Program-made: the position numbers and the translations under genes
Notes under the pieces: model-generated
Seen by the model: only the letters and a program-made list of their open reading frames with translations
The model's database searches: none
Told to the model about the DNA's origin: nothing
From: Procambarus clarkii
Taxonomy: Eukaryota > Arthropoda > Malacostraca > Decapoda > Cambaridae
Assembly: GCF_040958095.1 (NCBI RefSeq)
Contig: NC_091209.1
Coordinates: forward strand, 10,244,731 to 10,308,730
DNA: 64,000 nt
Direction of reading: 5' to 3'
Part shown: piece after piece, positions 10,924-22,355 of the stretch
Numbering within the stretch: position 1 is the first letter of the stretch
Layout: the number at the start of each line of letters is the position of its first letter

Positions 10924-11600
10924 ATTTTTTGCCGCCAGAGGTGGATAGTTCATTAAGCATCACCTATTCAACCAGTGAGTGGTGGTTTATTGTGCACCCC
11001 GAACCCCGACCAGTTGTGTAACTGCAAGCCTAGCATGAACGAACCGACAATAAACATACTTGAACTTGAAATGGACTTTAATGTTTTTTCGGCAGCTTTA
11101 TTTCCTTAGTTTCCGAGCTATTTTCTTTACCTTGTATGTTGTAATAAACTATTCCTATATTTACAGTTGCTTCTCCCTGTGAAGATTATTAAACAATGGT
11201 GATTATAAGGGCGCGGAAGTTCAGCCTGGCCAGGGCCGCCAGCAGCCCTTGGGCCCGCCCCGGCAGCTCCCAGTCTTTAATTTGGCACCTTTGTGGGACC
11301 TTGGTATAAGCCTAACATGTATATATACACTGGCTGCCTGTCCCCCCAACACAATGATTTATTATTACCTATTATTTTATCGTTTAATTTAAATATTTAA
11401 TAAAATAATTTATTTAATTATTATAGTAAGTACTTAATAATTTAGTAATAAGTAGTAAGTACATAAAAATAATTAAAAAGTACAGTTTAGTCATAGGAGA
11501 TTCCTAGATTTGAATTCACTACCAAATTTCGATATATCCAAGTATTTTTAGTGTGAAATGCTGTTATTATATGCATAAATTGTTGTTTTAATAGTATTAC
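10039..11600. other. AT-rich non-coding stretch with small repeats
   Basis: No gene recognised. At 10945-11070 lies a dispersed repeat containing CACTCACTGGT-like sequence in reverse context, CCCGACCAGTTGTGTAACTG and CAATAAACATACTTGAACTT; its end resembles the tail at 16685-16720 in reverse. At 11340-11500 the sequence is almost only A and T. Confidence 0.45.
10833..10921. repeat. (AT)n microsatellite
   Basis: About 44 AT units after a short ACACAC run. Repeated YI frames are artefacts. Confidence 0.96.
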
Positions 11601-11605
11601 GCTTA

Positions 11606-11805
11606 ACCACATGGGCTGGACGGTAGAGCGACGGTCTCCTTTCCTACAGGTCCGCGTTCAATCCCCGACTGCCCAAGAGGTTGGGCACCATTCCTTTCCC
11701 CCGTTCCATCCCAAATCCGTATCCTGATCCCTTCCGAGTGCTATATAGTCGTAATGGCTTGGCGCTTTCACTTGATAGTTCCCCCACCCCCCTGAATAAT
11801 ATTAC
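11606..11805 (+). mobile_element. tRNA-derived SINE, family C
   Basis: Head: CACATGGGCTGGACGGTAGA, GCGACGGTCTCC, B box-like GCGTTCAATCCCCGACTGCC. Body: GGTTGGGCACCATTCCTTTC, CCCATC-like stretch, CCGTATCCTGATCCCTTCC, GTGCTATATAGTCGTAATGG, CTTGGCGCTTTC, tail GATAGTTCCCCC. Other copies: 43358-43590 (+) and 50205-50400 (rearranged). Confidence 0.85.
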
Positions 11806-11817
11806 GAGAGCAGTATT

Positions 11818-11872
11818 TACGGGCTATTCATGCCCGTGCCACCTCTTGGGTGGCTTAATCTTCATCAATCGA
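11818..11872 (+). repeat. ~55-bp dispersed double-hairpin motif
   Basis: ACGGGCTATTCATGCCCGT is a 6-bp stem with a 7-base loop, followed at once by GCCACCTCTTGGGTGGC, a second stem-loop, then TTAATCTTCATCAATC. The same motif occurs at 24680-24740 (reverse), 27049-27107, 28362-28422, 32505-32563, 33825-33885 and 34370-34432 (reverse). Function unknown; see findings. Confidence 0.75.
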
Positions 11873-11919
11873 GAGCAGTATGTCCTAACCAGACGTTATA
11901 TGATGATATCCTAAACAGT

Positions 11920-12805
11920 TGATAAATAAAAGTAATTGCGGTACTCCAGTTAACTAATACTTATCATAAATGGTATAAAACCTTATCATAAGCCAAGGGA
12001 TTTGTAGATCAGTGTTTAAAAGGAATTCGGAAGTAATAATAACACAGCTGATGCCATCTGTCGGCACAAGAGAACACTATCAACTGGCTGGTCAACAGTG
12101 GCCATAAGATACAGCTTACGCCATCTGTTGACATCAAATTACACTTATAACAAATTACCCTGCAAAATACAACTAACGCCATCTCTTTTTTTTCCAACGC
12201 ACTATAAATAGCCAAACAGCAACCCATAAGGTGGGTTGTTGTGCTCGGGTAGGAGGTTCCAAGCTCCGCCCACAAATGGTATGGGGTGCATAATAAATGG
12301 CATATCATTGGTAGATATTCTTTGTTGACATTCACACAACAGCCAATCACAGGAAGAGATCAGCTAAAGGCTCCATCCACTTAATAAATCATCTTTATTC
12401 AGCACACCATCCTTGCTTATGACATTCTGCTTCAACTTTAATCTACCTAAAAAGTGAAATGTTAAGTATTTAAAAGTATTAATATAGTGATAATTAAATA
12501 CTGCAGGACGTAACGAGTGTTACAGAAACATGGGCTGGCTACCTGACTTGTGACGTCATCAGTGGGTGTTGCCTCACACAAATAATATCGGCGATACAAT
12601 GCCTCCGTCCTCTTATTGCTCTACATTATTCAGTTAGATGGAAATTTCTGTCTTGTATAAAACAGAAATTGTTGTTCTTTTGTACAACAACAAGGTTATT
12701 GAGCAAAAGGACGTATTTCTTATTTTACATTTTATTCATATAAGCGTTGGCATTCCCCGCAACAGCCAATCACCGGAAAGTATTTGTTGGAAACTCTGTC
12801 TTCAA
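11920..12805 (+). repeat. Tandem duplication unit 1 (diverged)
   Basis: Begins GATAAATAAAAGTAATTGC and ends near GCAACAGCCAATCACCGG. It matches 13153-13825 over most of its length at clearly below full identity, with an extra segment of about 180 bp at 12030-12210. Both units contain CAACAGCCAATCAC twice. No coding exon was recognised in either. Confidence 0.75.
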
Positions 12806-13152
12806 CAAAGTTGATTCCTAATGAACTCTAACAATAAATTCGTTTAATAAACGAGTATTTAGGGTCAAGCTACAGATGAACATTATAGGATAACGGTGTT
12901 TTAGCTTGCAGCTTCGTTAGACAGAATCCCTGGTCTTAATTTTAAAAATAAAGAACTAGAAAGCGTATTTTATTGCTAACTTTTCGAGAAATGAATCCCA
13001 GTCTCATATTTGCGAACATTTATGCATTGATTTTTGGCTTAAGTTCTTATCATAATCCCTTTTGCAATCTCAACACCAACTGGCTCGTATCTTGTAACTA
13101 TCTTCGTTTCTTAGCCTCAAAACCTTACATTTGTCTTACATATCCTCAACAG

Positions 13153-13825
13153 TAGATAAAAAAAAAAGTAATTGCAGAATTCTAGTTACCTAATACATGG
13201 TTTCATGGTATAAAACCTTATTATAAGCTACCAGACGTATAGATCAGTGTTTAAAGTAATAATAATAATACATTGTTGTTGTGCTCGGGTAAGAAGAGGT
13301 CTCAAGCTCCGCCCACAAGATGATATGGGGTGCATAATAAATAAAATGATGGCATATCATTCGTAGAAACTCTTTGTTGACATTCACACAACAGCCAATC
13401 ACAGGAAGGGATCAGCTATAGGTGCCATCCACTTAGTAAATCATCTTAGTTCAGCCCACCAGTCCTGCTTATGGAATTCCGCTTTAACTTTAATTTACCC
13501 AAAAAGTGAAGTGTTAATAAAGTGATAATTAAATATTGCAGGATATAACAGATGTTATATAAAAATGGGCTGGCTACCTAACTTGTGACGTTATTATTGG
13601 GGGTTGCCTTGACACAAATAATGATACACTGCTCTGCCTTCTTATTCGAGTAAATTATTCAGTTAGATGGAGATTTCTGTCAGGTGCAAAACAGAAATTG
13701 TTCTTTTTCACAACAACCTTGTTGTTGTGCACAAGGACCTATTTTTTAGTTTAAATATTATTCATAAAAGTGTTACGGTATTCTCCGCAACAGCCAATCA
13801 CAGGAAGGTATCTCTGGAAGCTCGG
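13153..13825 (+). repeat. Tandem duplication unit 2 (diverged)
   Basis: Shares with 11920-12805 the blocks TAGATCAGTGTTTAAA, TTGTTGTGCTCGGGTA, CTTTGTTGACATTCACACAA, ACATTATTCAGTTAGATGG-like sequence and GCAACAGCCAATCAC. Unit lengths differ because of indels. Confidence 0.75.
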
Positions 13826-14998
13826 CCTCCTTATGGACTCAGCACATCGATCTAGCTCATGGCTCTCTGTTTCATCTCTTGTATATACAAACTATGACTT
13901 TTTTCGATTACTGTTATAATTAATAATATGAGATATAAAAGTTTTTACACAAAATGGCCAAATTCTGCCAATAAATGGACTTTGTCTGGTATACATACAA
14001 ACATACACCAATTTATTACCATTCATCCATTATTAATTTCAAATGTAATGTATACTGTCTAGTTTTTTTCCTCTCGCCATTACTTGGTGCAATATTTGAA
14101 AGTTGTCTATATATTTATCGATCTACCTATTATCTTGTATTTATATTTACAAGTTTCTGTGCTTGGAAGAAAACTCTACATTGAATTGAGACTAATTTAT
14201 TAAATAATATTATTTAGTATTAATTAATATTTACAATTATTATTAATTACAATTATTTATAGCTTAGTTACTTTCATGTAACTCGCAATCGTACATTCTT
14301 AACATTAATAGCCCAAATTAGCACATCTTGCTTTTAAATTAGCCCAAAAAGGTGCAAGTAGCGAAATAAACAAAATTGGGAGCGCGGGGTTCTCAAAAGT
14401 AGCCCAATTCGCTATTTGTAGCCCAATCTGGCAACACTGCCTCAGCGGTGAGCTGGTGACCGGTCGTCCACAGTTGCTAGTGACCGCCAGCGAACATAAA
14501 ACACTTTCCAAGAATAATTAATTATTTTTTGAGATATATAGAAGAGTTGTTACATTCTTGTACAGCCACTAGTACGCGTAGCGTTTCGGGCAGGTCCCTG
14601 GAATACGACCCCCACGAAGAATCGTTTTTACAACAATATATTTATAATTAATCTAATATAACATTTGTTTAAATCATACTAATAATGAATAGATTATTCA
14701 ATAAGATTATTTCCAGTAAGTCAATAATTGATTTGCATACATTAAATTGTATATGCAATTCGTATATTACACTATAAGTCCGTGTTGACCTCGGGGCAAG
14801 TACGGTACAGGTCATGGCTAGCCAGACGCCTCTTGTTGACGTCACCTGCAGTGTTGCCACCTGCCGGGTTCACAGGAAACATTTACAATAAATATAAATA
14901 TCGAGTTATTAGCTCTTGGTCCCCGCCTTTCTAACCAGTTTATTTTTCCTCCATTATATCTACTACATATATTTATATATTTCCCTCTGACATACACA
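13826..14998. other. AT-rich non-coding stretch with a SINE fragment
   Basis: No gene recognised. At 14310-14450 the motif TAGCCCAA recurs five times with intervening TAGCGAA, ending CTGGCAACACTGCCTCAGCG; a related sequence in reverse lies at 10660-10720. Confidence 0.4.
14525..14640 (-). mobile_element. SINE family B fragment
   Basis: Reverse complement of the body of the element at 34575-34870: GAATCGTTTTTACA..., GTCCCTGGAATACGACCCCC in + orientation, CTAGTACGCGTAGCGTTTCG, GTTACATTCTTGTACAGCC. The tRNA-like head is missing. Confidence 0.75.
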
Positions 14999-14999
14999 T

Positions 15000-15090
<91 letters not shown>
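15000..15090. repeat. (AC)n microsatellite
   Basis: About 45 AC units directly before a reversed family A SINE, so the tract is at that SINE's 3' end. Confidence 0.97.
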
Positions 15091-15091
<1 letters not shown>

Positions 15092-15094
15092 ACA

Positions 15095-15260
15095 TCCCCA
15101 GGAAGCAGCCCGTATCAGCTGTCTAACGACCAGGTACCTATTTACTGCTAGGTGAACAGAGACATCAGGGTGAAAGAAACTGCCAAATTGTTCCTGCCTC
15201 GGCCTGACCCTTAAGACTACGACTCCAGAGCGCTGTTCACTCAGCTACGAACCCCCCTCA
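15095..15260 (-). mobile_element. tRNA-derived SINE, family A
   Basis: Reverse copy: CCCCAGGAAGCAGCCCGTAT, CAGCTGTCTAACGACCAGG, TACCTATTTACTGCTAGGTG, AACTGCC, then a head remnant AGAGCGCTGTTCACTCAGCT. Its 3' end abuts the (AC)n tract. Confidence 0.82.
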
Positions 15261-15262
15261 CC

Positions 15263-15340
15263 TATGTCTGTATGTATGTATGTATGTATGTATGTATGTA
15301 TGTATGTATGTATGTATGTATGTATGTATGTATGTATGGT
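15263..15340. repeat. (TGTA)n microsatellite
   Basis: About 18 copies of TATG/TGTA. The YVCM dipeptide-like frame is an artefact. Confidence 0.95.
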
Positions 15341-15437
15341 GTGTGAGGGCCAGCTGTGGCGTGGTGGGGGGGGGGTGGAGGCCAGGGGTGAAGACAGGTG
15401 ATGTGGCAGGCCCGGCGCCTCCCCCATGCTCTCAACG

Positions 15438-15590
15438 TCTGTGTGTTTGTCCAGTACCAGTGTATGTTTGTCCAGTACCAGTGTGTGTTTGTCCAGTACC
15501 AGTGTGTGTTTGTCCAGTACCAGTGTGTGTTTGTCCAGTACCAGTGTGTGTTTGTCCAGTACCAGTGTGTGTTTGTCCAGTACCAGAGTG
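15438..15590. repeat. 21-bp minisatellite, about 7 copies
   Basis: Unit TGTGTTTGTCCAGTACCAG plus TG. Because 21 is divisible by 3 and units lack stops, several frames stay open; none is a gene. Confidence 0.94.
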
Positions 15591-15963
15591 TTTGACCCTA
15601 ACTATTGGCAGAAGAAACATTAAGTAAAAGTGAAAACTGCGGTGAACCCCCGGAACACTCTTGGGAAAGCCTCAAGGCCTCAACCATTGACGTGGGCTGG
15701 TGTAGGTGCGCATGACAGCTTGCCCTATGTTAACAAACACCAGTCTAGACTAAATGTTTAGTTAATGGCGTAAAACAATACGCATCCCGTAACTCAACTA
15801 CTCATTTTCCCGCCATAAAAGACCCCAGCGACAACGGCGTATTTACTCCATTCTAAGACTTTGTCTCCAACAAAAGGTGAAGACAAATCCCACTGACCTA
15901 GAACGATTTAAATAATAAAACTACAGCGTTTGAGAGGCGGGGGCCAAGAGCTAGACTAGTTAT

Positions 15964-16239
15964 GACGAGTAACAGGTAGGAGGAACAGAGAAGGGGGGGG
16001 GGGGGAACTTACGGAAAGAAAATGAGTTTGGGTTAATGACTGCCCTTGTGAGGCACCTTCACCCCCGCCGTGACGTCACCATGACGTCAGGGTGCTGGGC
16101 GTAGTAACTCTGGCCGGGTCGACGGGCCAGGCTGCTTGTATATATATTGAGGTCGGACCTTCTCCATAACCAGTAGCGGCCCAGCCACCGTAGACACTTG
16201 AGTCCTCACACGTCTCTGGAGCCTTAACCATCAGTAATT
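15964..16239 (+). promoter_or_regulatory. Promoter and 5' UTR of secreted peptide gene 1 (paired CRE, TATA)
   Basis: Two perfect palindromic TGACGTCA sites at 16071-16078 and 16082-16089 start 11 bp apart, about one helical turn. A TATA box (TATATATAT) lies at 16139-16147, about 55-60 bp below the second site. Transcription probably starts near 16170-16180. The same arrangement occurs upstream of copies 2 and 3. CREB/ATF-type bZIP proteins are the known binders of this sequence; binding here is inferred. Confidence 0.8.
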
Positions 16240-18261
16240 ATGGACGGAAAGATTGTCTGCTTCTGTGTTTTCCTGTGAGTATATGAACAGCCATCTTTGA
16301 AGTTCTTATGGTTAATAGGTTGTTTGGAGCCACAATTTTGGCATTATAAAGATTGCGAGGAAAGTTGAAGTACATGTATATTAGTTAATAATTATTGTTG
16401 TTGCACAGGTGTGTTGTGATGAGTAGCGGCGCGCCAGTGTTGCAGCCGACGCCTGCAACACCAGAGGGACACCAGCCTCAACACCAGGTAAGTCGTGCCT
16501 CGTGGCGGGAATATCCGGACGGAAGCATATATAGGTTATACACGATAGACGCTCGCTTGATAAGCTTCTCCAGTAAATTATGTCCTTCGATATTCTCTGG
16601 GACTGCGTAGCGAGTTCATTGACCCAGACACGGGGAAATATATCAGTCATCCGTTCATCGGTTTGATGAAACGAACAATTCAGTGATCAAGTTCAAGTAC
16701 GTTTATTGAGACAAAAAAAATACATCTCAAAGGGATAGGGTAAGTTAGGCTATTTCTAATCCCCTTGTGATCACGTCTATTATAATAATCCCCGTCGTGA
16801 GGGGACAGGAAGCCTGTGCTTGTGCTTATGTAGGCCTCCTTAGGCAGCTGCTGACTTTCCCTAGGATGCCACCCACAACAGTTGCCTGACTCCAGGGCAC
16901 CTCTGTACTGAACTGTATAACCTAAATACGGACTAAATAAATGCAACATTTCTGGCATGCAATTTTTCGGTCTACTCAAAAGTATCTAATTTTCAATGGA
17001 TATTGTATTAGCTTTGCAATATTTGTCTAGCCAGAAGTTAATGCCAATAGTCTTAGAGAACCATTTACTTCCAACTACCATTCTGGAATGACTTCTTTGC
17101 CTCTAACTCTATGGTTGCCCTCTACTCTTCAAGTAAAACCTCTCCTAGCTTGACCTACATCATTTACACCAACAAATTGCCAACTAAGATATTATACATT
17201 ATGTAATCAATGTTCCAGCTCTTAGATAGCAAGCTATTAACCTAGTTTTCCTGTGCTTAGTGCAGATGGTCCTGTTCATGCGCTTAATTGAATGATGACT
17301 GAAGCTAGTTACACCTGTGTTTTGTTACAGGTGTTGGTAGTGAAGCGGGCGGCCCTGTACGACAGAGGCACTGGAGACCTGCCCTGCGCCGGCACCTCCT
17401 TCAGGTGAGTCCCCCGTGGGTCGTTGATAAGGACACCATTTTCTGTTATTCAAATTCAAATTCAAATTCGCCCGTTAGTTGTGGTATAATTCGAGTAAAC
17501 GGGCTAGGCACATATGTGGTGGTCTGGTCAGGCCTCCTGTTCCCAGTGCCACGGAGCCAGTGTTGGTAAGTGTAAACAACACTGTTTAATAGATCTCTAG
17601 TGCAGCAAACATTCGATTTTCAATAGTGTTACATAGAACAAGTGTTGCAGGCCCCTGATATAAAGGACAACATGGCATGATGATACAGTACTATAATTTA
17701 ATATATGAGGCTGCATTTATAAGTTATTCATCACATTGTATGTTGACCAGTTGTATCGCCTTCCCTATTGTCTGCCTCGGTATAACTGACCCACTACTTC
17801 ACCAGAACAACCTCGTGCAGGTGATAGGCAAGGTTCATGGGGGGGCTGAACCCCCCCGCCACTCTACCCATAGTTCTTACCCTCGGGTCTCGCTCTGTGG
17901 TCATTCTTTCCTCTATTTCCCCTCCCCCCCTGTCATAATCCATTACACCGCGATCCACCCCATTACCTCCCACTCCTTATAGTTGTATCCACATTCACCT
18001 ATTACTTTATAATCCTTATACTTCATGTGGATCCTGTACTATCCATTACTTCCTTCCCGTGTTAACTCGTCCAGTAGATTAACACATTCATACCCATTAC
18101 CAGGTTTACTCTCAACTGCCCATTAATTACCCACTTACTCAACCCCCTTACCTATTATCTGCCACAGGTGCCCCTTCCCTGACGCCCCTGCTCTGTGTCG
18201 CGCGCGAGGCTTCTCCGACTGCCACGACACTGATTTTATTCCAGTCGAAATTCGCAAGTAG
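16240..18261 (+). CDS. Secreted cysteine-containing peptide precursor, copy 1 (four exons, 93 aa)
   Basis: Exons 16240-16274, 16409-16487, 17331-17404 and 18168-18261, all GT-AG. Residues 1-20 (MDGKIVCFCVFLCVVMSSGA) are a signal peptide. Residues 21-42 are a Pro/Gln-rich propeptide (PVLQPTPATPEGHQPQ). K43-R44 is a dibasic cleavage site. The predicted mature peptide, 45-93, has four cysteines at 57, 64, 73 and 81 (spacing 6, 8, 7) and ends VEIRK before TAG. I do not recognise the family. It is presumably secreted after furin-like processing. Exons 1-2 and intron 1 match copies 2 and 3 almost exactly; exons 3-4 do not. Intron 2 carries an extra repeat insertion. Alternatives: neuropeptide, antimicrobial or reproductive peptide; the sequence does not decide. 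Confidence 0.8.
16671..16985. mobile_element. Repeat insertion in intron 2 of peptide gene 1
   Basis: Similarity to copies 2 and 3 stops at GATGAAAC (about 16670). The inserted stretch opens with GATCAAGTTCAAGTACGTTT ATTGAGAC, the reversed 3' tail of a dispersed repeat (compare CAATAAACATACTTGAACTT near 11060). Its far boundary is unclear because the remaining intron is also diverged. Confidence 0.5.
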
Positions 18262-18362
18262 TCCTTGACGCATGGCGGAGTGTGACGCAAGTAGTCCTTG
18301 ACGCATGGCAGAGCGTGACGAAAGTAGCCCTTGACGCATGGCGGGCCTGACGCAAGGCGGAG
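18255..18362. repeat. Short 33-bp-type minisatellite over the stop codon and 3' UTR of peptide gene 1
   Basis: AAGTAGTCCTTGACGCATGG followed by CGGAGTGTGACGC is repeated about three times with small changes, starting at the last codon of the peptide gene. Copies 2 and 3 lack it. Confidence 0.8.
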
Positions 18363-18641
18363 TGTATCGCAAGGAAGTAGCAGAAGGGGTTCTAGACAAG
18401 ACGGGTTATGTAGTTACTAGACAAGTAACTTCTCGTGTATGAAGTTTCATCCATGACAATAGGCCTACTTCTCACATGTGAATTAAGTTTCACTATATTA
18501 TAAGTTAGTAAAATGTATCTGTATATTTTACCAATAACATACAAAGATTATTCTTAATATTTACTGTGATAAATTAGGTGTAAGTGTAGATGTATAAAGT
18601 GTTGTATTATACAACTCAAGGCTTTGAGTTTTGATATTAGA

Positions 18642-18647
18642 AATAAA
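18642..18647 (+). terminator. Polyadenylation signal of peptide gene 1
   Basis: AATAAA about 380 bp after the stop codon, in a position matching the signals of copies 2 and 3 relative to the conserved TATTTACTGTGATAA block. Confidence 0.65.
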
Positions 18648-18679
18648 GTTTTATATTTTTATGAAAAAGAGTTTCTTTG

Positions 18680-19900
18680 GCCTTGATACATAATGATGCA
18701 ATAACGACTACTATGGCCACTCTGTTACGTCTTGGAGGTTTTGGGTCAAGCGAACCCACGCGTTCTCTGCGAAGCTACACTCTCTCTGAATACTTCTCAA
18801 GTGAAGTGGCAGAATGTCATTGGCTCTATGCCTGTGAGGGGTCCAGTTTCTGGACCCTGGGGAGCCAAACAAAACTCCAGCGATCTTTGGGCGGTTTGGG
18901 AAAGGGCTCAGTGTCTGGTGGAACAATGTCTCTGCCGGCCACTGTGCGGGGATGCTTGATGGCATCCGGACTTTGACGATGTCCCTGGCGCGAAATGTCC
19001 CATCTATGTTGTCCCTGATGGGGTTTATGCTACTATGTCTGCGAAGACGTCAGCCCGTACATGTTATCCTTGTGGTCAGCAGGGTCACCTGGGGGCTGCA
19101 CCTTGGTCGCGGCTAACCGAGTGAATATATTCAGGGAGGATATATTGAATATATCGACCTTTTGTGACCCAGGACGAGCCAATGGGGGTGTTGTTCTGCC
19201 TCCCTGTCTCCCAAGTGATGGGCTTGTGTATGTGAAGGTTCCGGCTGAAAGCTAGGGAGTAATAGTGCGCTCTGTGTTGACGGAGACCGACGGATCGCCA
19301 GTGTGTGAGGATGTAGTTGCGCATCAGGTGCTGGAGGAGCACCTGATCAGTGCACCGGAGCATCCACATTGTGCCGCCTCCTGTGGAGGTGGCGGAGACT
19401 CCCCTGGGGGTGTCCCCTTCTGTCCTGGAGTGCGGGTCTGGTGTGGCTGACCCGCCGGTGGGGCGCTGTAGGGGAGGTCCTCCCCTCCAATCTTTTCCGG
19501 TGACGTCCCAGGATCCCTTGCCTATGGACGGAGTACATCCCCCGCGATGCCTCCAGGACACTTCGCGTACGGTTGGGCTCGTTCCTAAACAGAAGCGTCG
19601 GAGAGGCTCTGCCAGGTCGCGGTCCCTGGGTGGTGCGGACCCGGTGGGGACTATGGACGCTGAGAGGGGGATGGGGAAGGCGGAGCAGAAACTCCTCCTT
19701 GTGGAGGAGCAGGTGCGGTGGGCGGAGCATGGATCCTGTGCTGGTTCCTGCCTGTGAGCCCGCCAATACCCAGTGGACCGGCGTGGGGGGTTTTGCCCCT
19801 GTTGTTGAAAAGGGGGTCTCTTGCCCCCTCCTCAGGTGGATTTCCCGGTGGTGGCCCTCCGGCCACTTCAAGGATCTCTTCTTGTAGCTAGGTTCGGAGA
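18680..19900 (+). mobile_element. Broken gag/ORF1-like relic with a zinc knuckle
   Basis: The + strand between about 18970 and 19090 encodes VPGAKCPIYVVPDGVYATM and then TCYPCGQQGHLG, a CCHC zinc-knuckle-like segment typical of retroelement gag or LINE ORF1 proteins. GC-rich sequence with fragmentary open frames continues to about 19890. It is clearly broken. The family (LTR kin or LINE ORF1) cannot be told from this. Confidence 0.5.
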
Positions 19901-20509
19901 CGTCTCCCCTCCGTGCTTGTAGGTCTGTGTATGTGTGGTGTGCTGGATATAGTCTGCTTTTATTGTATGTTGTTAAATTAGGTCTAGTATCTGGCCTTTC
20001 CTGTCACCCGTGTTCCCCTATAATTTGTTCAGTTTGGGTGTGGTGGTATGCATGTTAGGGGGGGGGGTTGCAAGCTTCCCCTATTTTGCCTTTGTTGGGT
20101 GTGTTATGTGTTATCCTGTTCCGTGTTATTGTGTTGGTGGTGATAACGGCCTCAGTTTGTTTGGTGGTCTTTGTTTGTGTTTACTTTTTCACTAGTGTGT
20201 TTTGTTTTTCCTTGTGTGGTACTGGTTGTTTTTGTCGTGCCTTTCTGCTTCCTTTTTTTTCTTTAATGTAATATTGTTTCTGTTCTCTGCACGTTAGCGC
20301 TGTTCCCTGATGCTTGTGCTTGCGTGTCCTTGGTGTGTGTGTATATATATGTATATACATACATACATATATATACATATATATTCAATCACCTACACAA
20401 ATACACACATCATTAATCTTTTGTATCACAAGTGCTTCAACAAGAGGCTCACAACAGTCACTATACAAGGCACTTTACATCTATGGTGAGTCACACAGTT
20501 ACTAGTTTT
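19900..20509. other. T/G-rich non-coding stretch
   Basis: No gene recognised. A GTAT/ATAC simple repeat lies at 20335-20385. Confidence 0.4.
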
Positions 20510-21223
20510 GCTCCACACCCACCCAACTGGGCGGCAGCTTTACAGTCATGTGCTCCACACCCACCCAACTGGGCGGCAGCTTTACCGTCATGTGCTCCAC
20601 ACCCACCCAACTGGGCGGCAGCTTTACAGTCATGTGCTCCACACCCACCCAACTGGGCGGCAGCTTTACAGTCATGTGCTCCACACCCACCCAACTGGGC
20701 GGCAGCTTTACAGTCATGTGCTCTACACCCACCCAACTGGGCGGCAGCTTTACCGTCATGTGCTCCACACCCACCCAACTGGGCGGCAGCTTTACAGTCA
20801 TGTGCTCTACACCCACCCAACTGGGCGGCAGCTTTACAGTCATGTGCTCTACACCCACCCAACTGGGCGGCAGCTTTACCGTCATGTGCTCCACACCCAC
20901 CCAACTGGGCGGCAGCTTTACAGTCATGTGCTCCACACCCACCCAACTGGGCGGCAGCTTTACAGTCATGTGCTCTACACCCACCCAACTGGGCGGCAGC
21001 TTTACAGTCATGTGCTCCACACCCACCCAACTGGGCGGCAGCTTTACAGTCATGTGCTCCACACCCACCCAACTGGGCGGCAGCTTTACAGTCATGTGCT
21101 CTACACCCACCCAACTGGGCGGCAGCTTTACCGTCATGTGCTCCACACCCACCCAACTGGGCGGCAGCTTTACAGTCATGTGCTCTACACCCACCCAACT
21201 GGGCGGCAGCTTTACAGTCATGT
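20510..21223. repeat. 42-bp minisatellite, 17 copies
   Basis: Unit GCTCCACACCCACCCAACTG, GGCGGCAGCTTTACAGTCAT, GT. Only two sites vary: CTCC/CTCT and ACAG/ACCG. Because 42 is divisible by 3 and the unit has no stop in most frames, long open frames run on both strands (14-residue repeats such as CAPHPPNWAAALQS). I regard them as artefacts. Confidence 0.96.
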
Positions 21224-21847
21224 GCAGACTGCATCTACAGTAAGACAATTTTGGATACTTCGTTAAGATTCCCGGCAGCACAACATTATGAATCAGGTGA
21301 GTGTTGATATTTACTCTTGGGAATTGTTTCGGATAAGTTCATTTCTATGTATAAAGTCGTGGCGAGCAATCTACTCTGATTATTGTATGATAAACGTGCA
21401 TAACTCTAACCTTATTCCACTGTTAGGTGTTTTGTGGGAGTAAAACTGGAGAGGATGTTAATGAGTGTGTGAGGGAGGGGGCGGGGGGTTACAGGAAATC
21501 TCAATGTTTACTTCTTTCAGAAGCTTATGGCCTGCCTTAGTATAGTGCTGGTAAGGGGTGGTATCTTTGTCCAAAGGAGGGTACTGAGTATTAACGTAAA
21601 TATCAATAGGCAGTGCCAGGTGTTTTTTTGTTACGGGTAAATGAGGCTACTGTGAATAATAAATTGTATCTATACTGCCTATTTCTTGTGCCCAGTGGTG
21701 GGTGAAGGGTAGGAGTAACATTTTGGAGTAAAACGGCTCTTTCCTTTGCTGTTTTAAATTGGGGAGTAATTTCCCTGGGGTCCGGGCCTTGTTTCCTCCT
21801 ACCTGGAGAGCTTGCTAAATCTTGTCTTAAATTGGTACTGCAGCCCT
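21224..21847. other. Non-coding stretch between minisatellites
   Basis: No gene or repeat family recognised. Confidence 0.4.
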
Positions 21848-22355
21848 GTAGCACAGTAACATGGTAGTTTTAATTAGAGCATACCACAATAAGTAGCACA
21901 GTAACATGGTAGTTTTAATTAGAGCATACCACAATAAGTAGCACAGTAACATGGTAGTTTTAATTAGAGCATACCACAATAAGTAGCACAGTAACATGGT
22001 AGTTTTAATTAGAGCATACCACAATAAGTAGCACAGTAACATGGTAGTTTTAATTAGAGCATACCACAATAAGTAGCACAGTAACATGGTAGTTTTAATT
22101 AGAGCATACCACAATAAGTAGCACAGTAACATGGTAGTTTTAATTAGAGCATACCACAATAAGTAGCACAGTAACATGGTAGTTTTAATTAGAGCATACC
22201 ACAATAAGTAGCACAGTAACATGGTAGTTTTAATTAGAGCATACCACAATAAGTAGCACAGTAACATGGTAGTTTTAATTAGAGCATACCACAATAAGTA
22301 GCACAGTAACATGGTAGTTTTAATTAGAGCATACCACAATAAGTAGCACAGTAAC
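21848..22355. repeat. 45-bp minisatellite, about 11 almost identical copies
   Basis: Unit GTAGCACAGTAACATGGTAG, TTTTAATTAGAGCATACCAC, AATAA. No difference between units was seen, so the expansion is recent. The minus-strand frame of 15-residue repeats is an artefact. Confidence 0.96.

Noticed and set aside
10620-14470. A 3.8 kb transposon bounded by inverted TTGCCAGAT/TAGCCCA sequences
   Set aside because: The two ends match only in short patches, with no target duplication and no coding sequence between them.
20432-21307. Long open frames with 14-residue repeats on both strands
   Set aside because: They follow from a 42-bp period without stops; all differences between units are at two sites and are not arranged by codon position. 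No start context, signal peptide or flanking exons support a protein.
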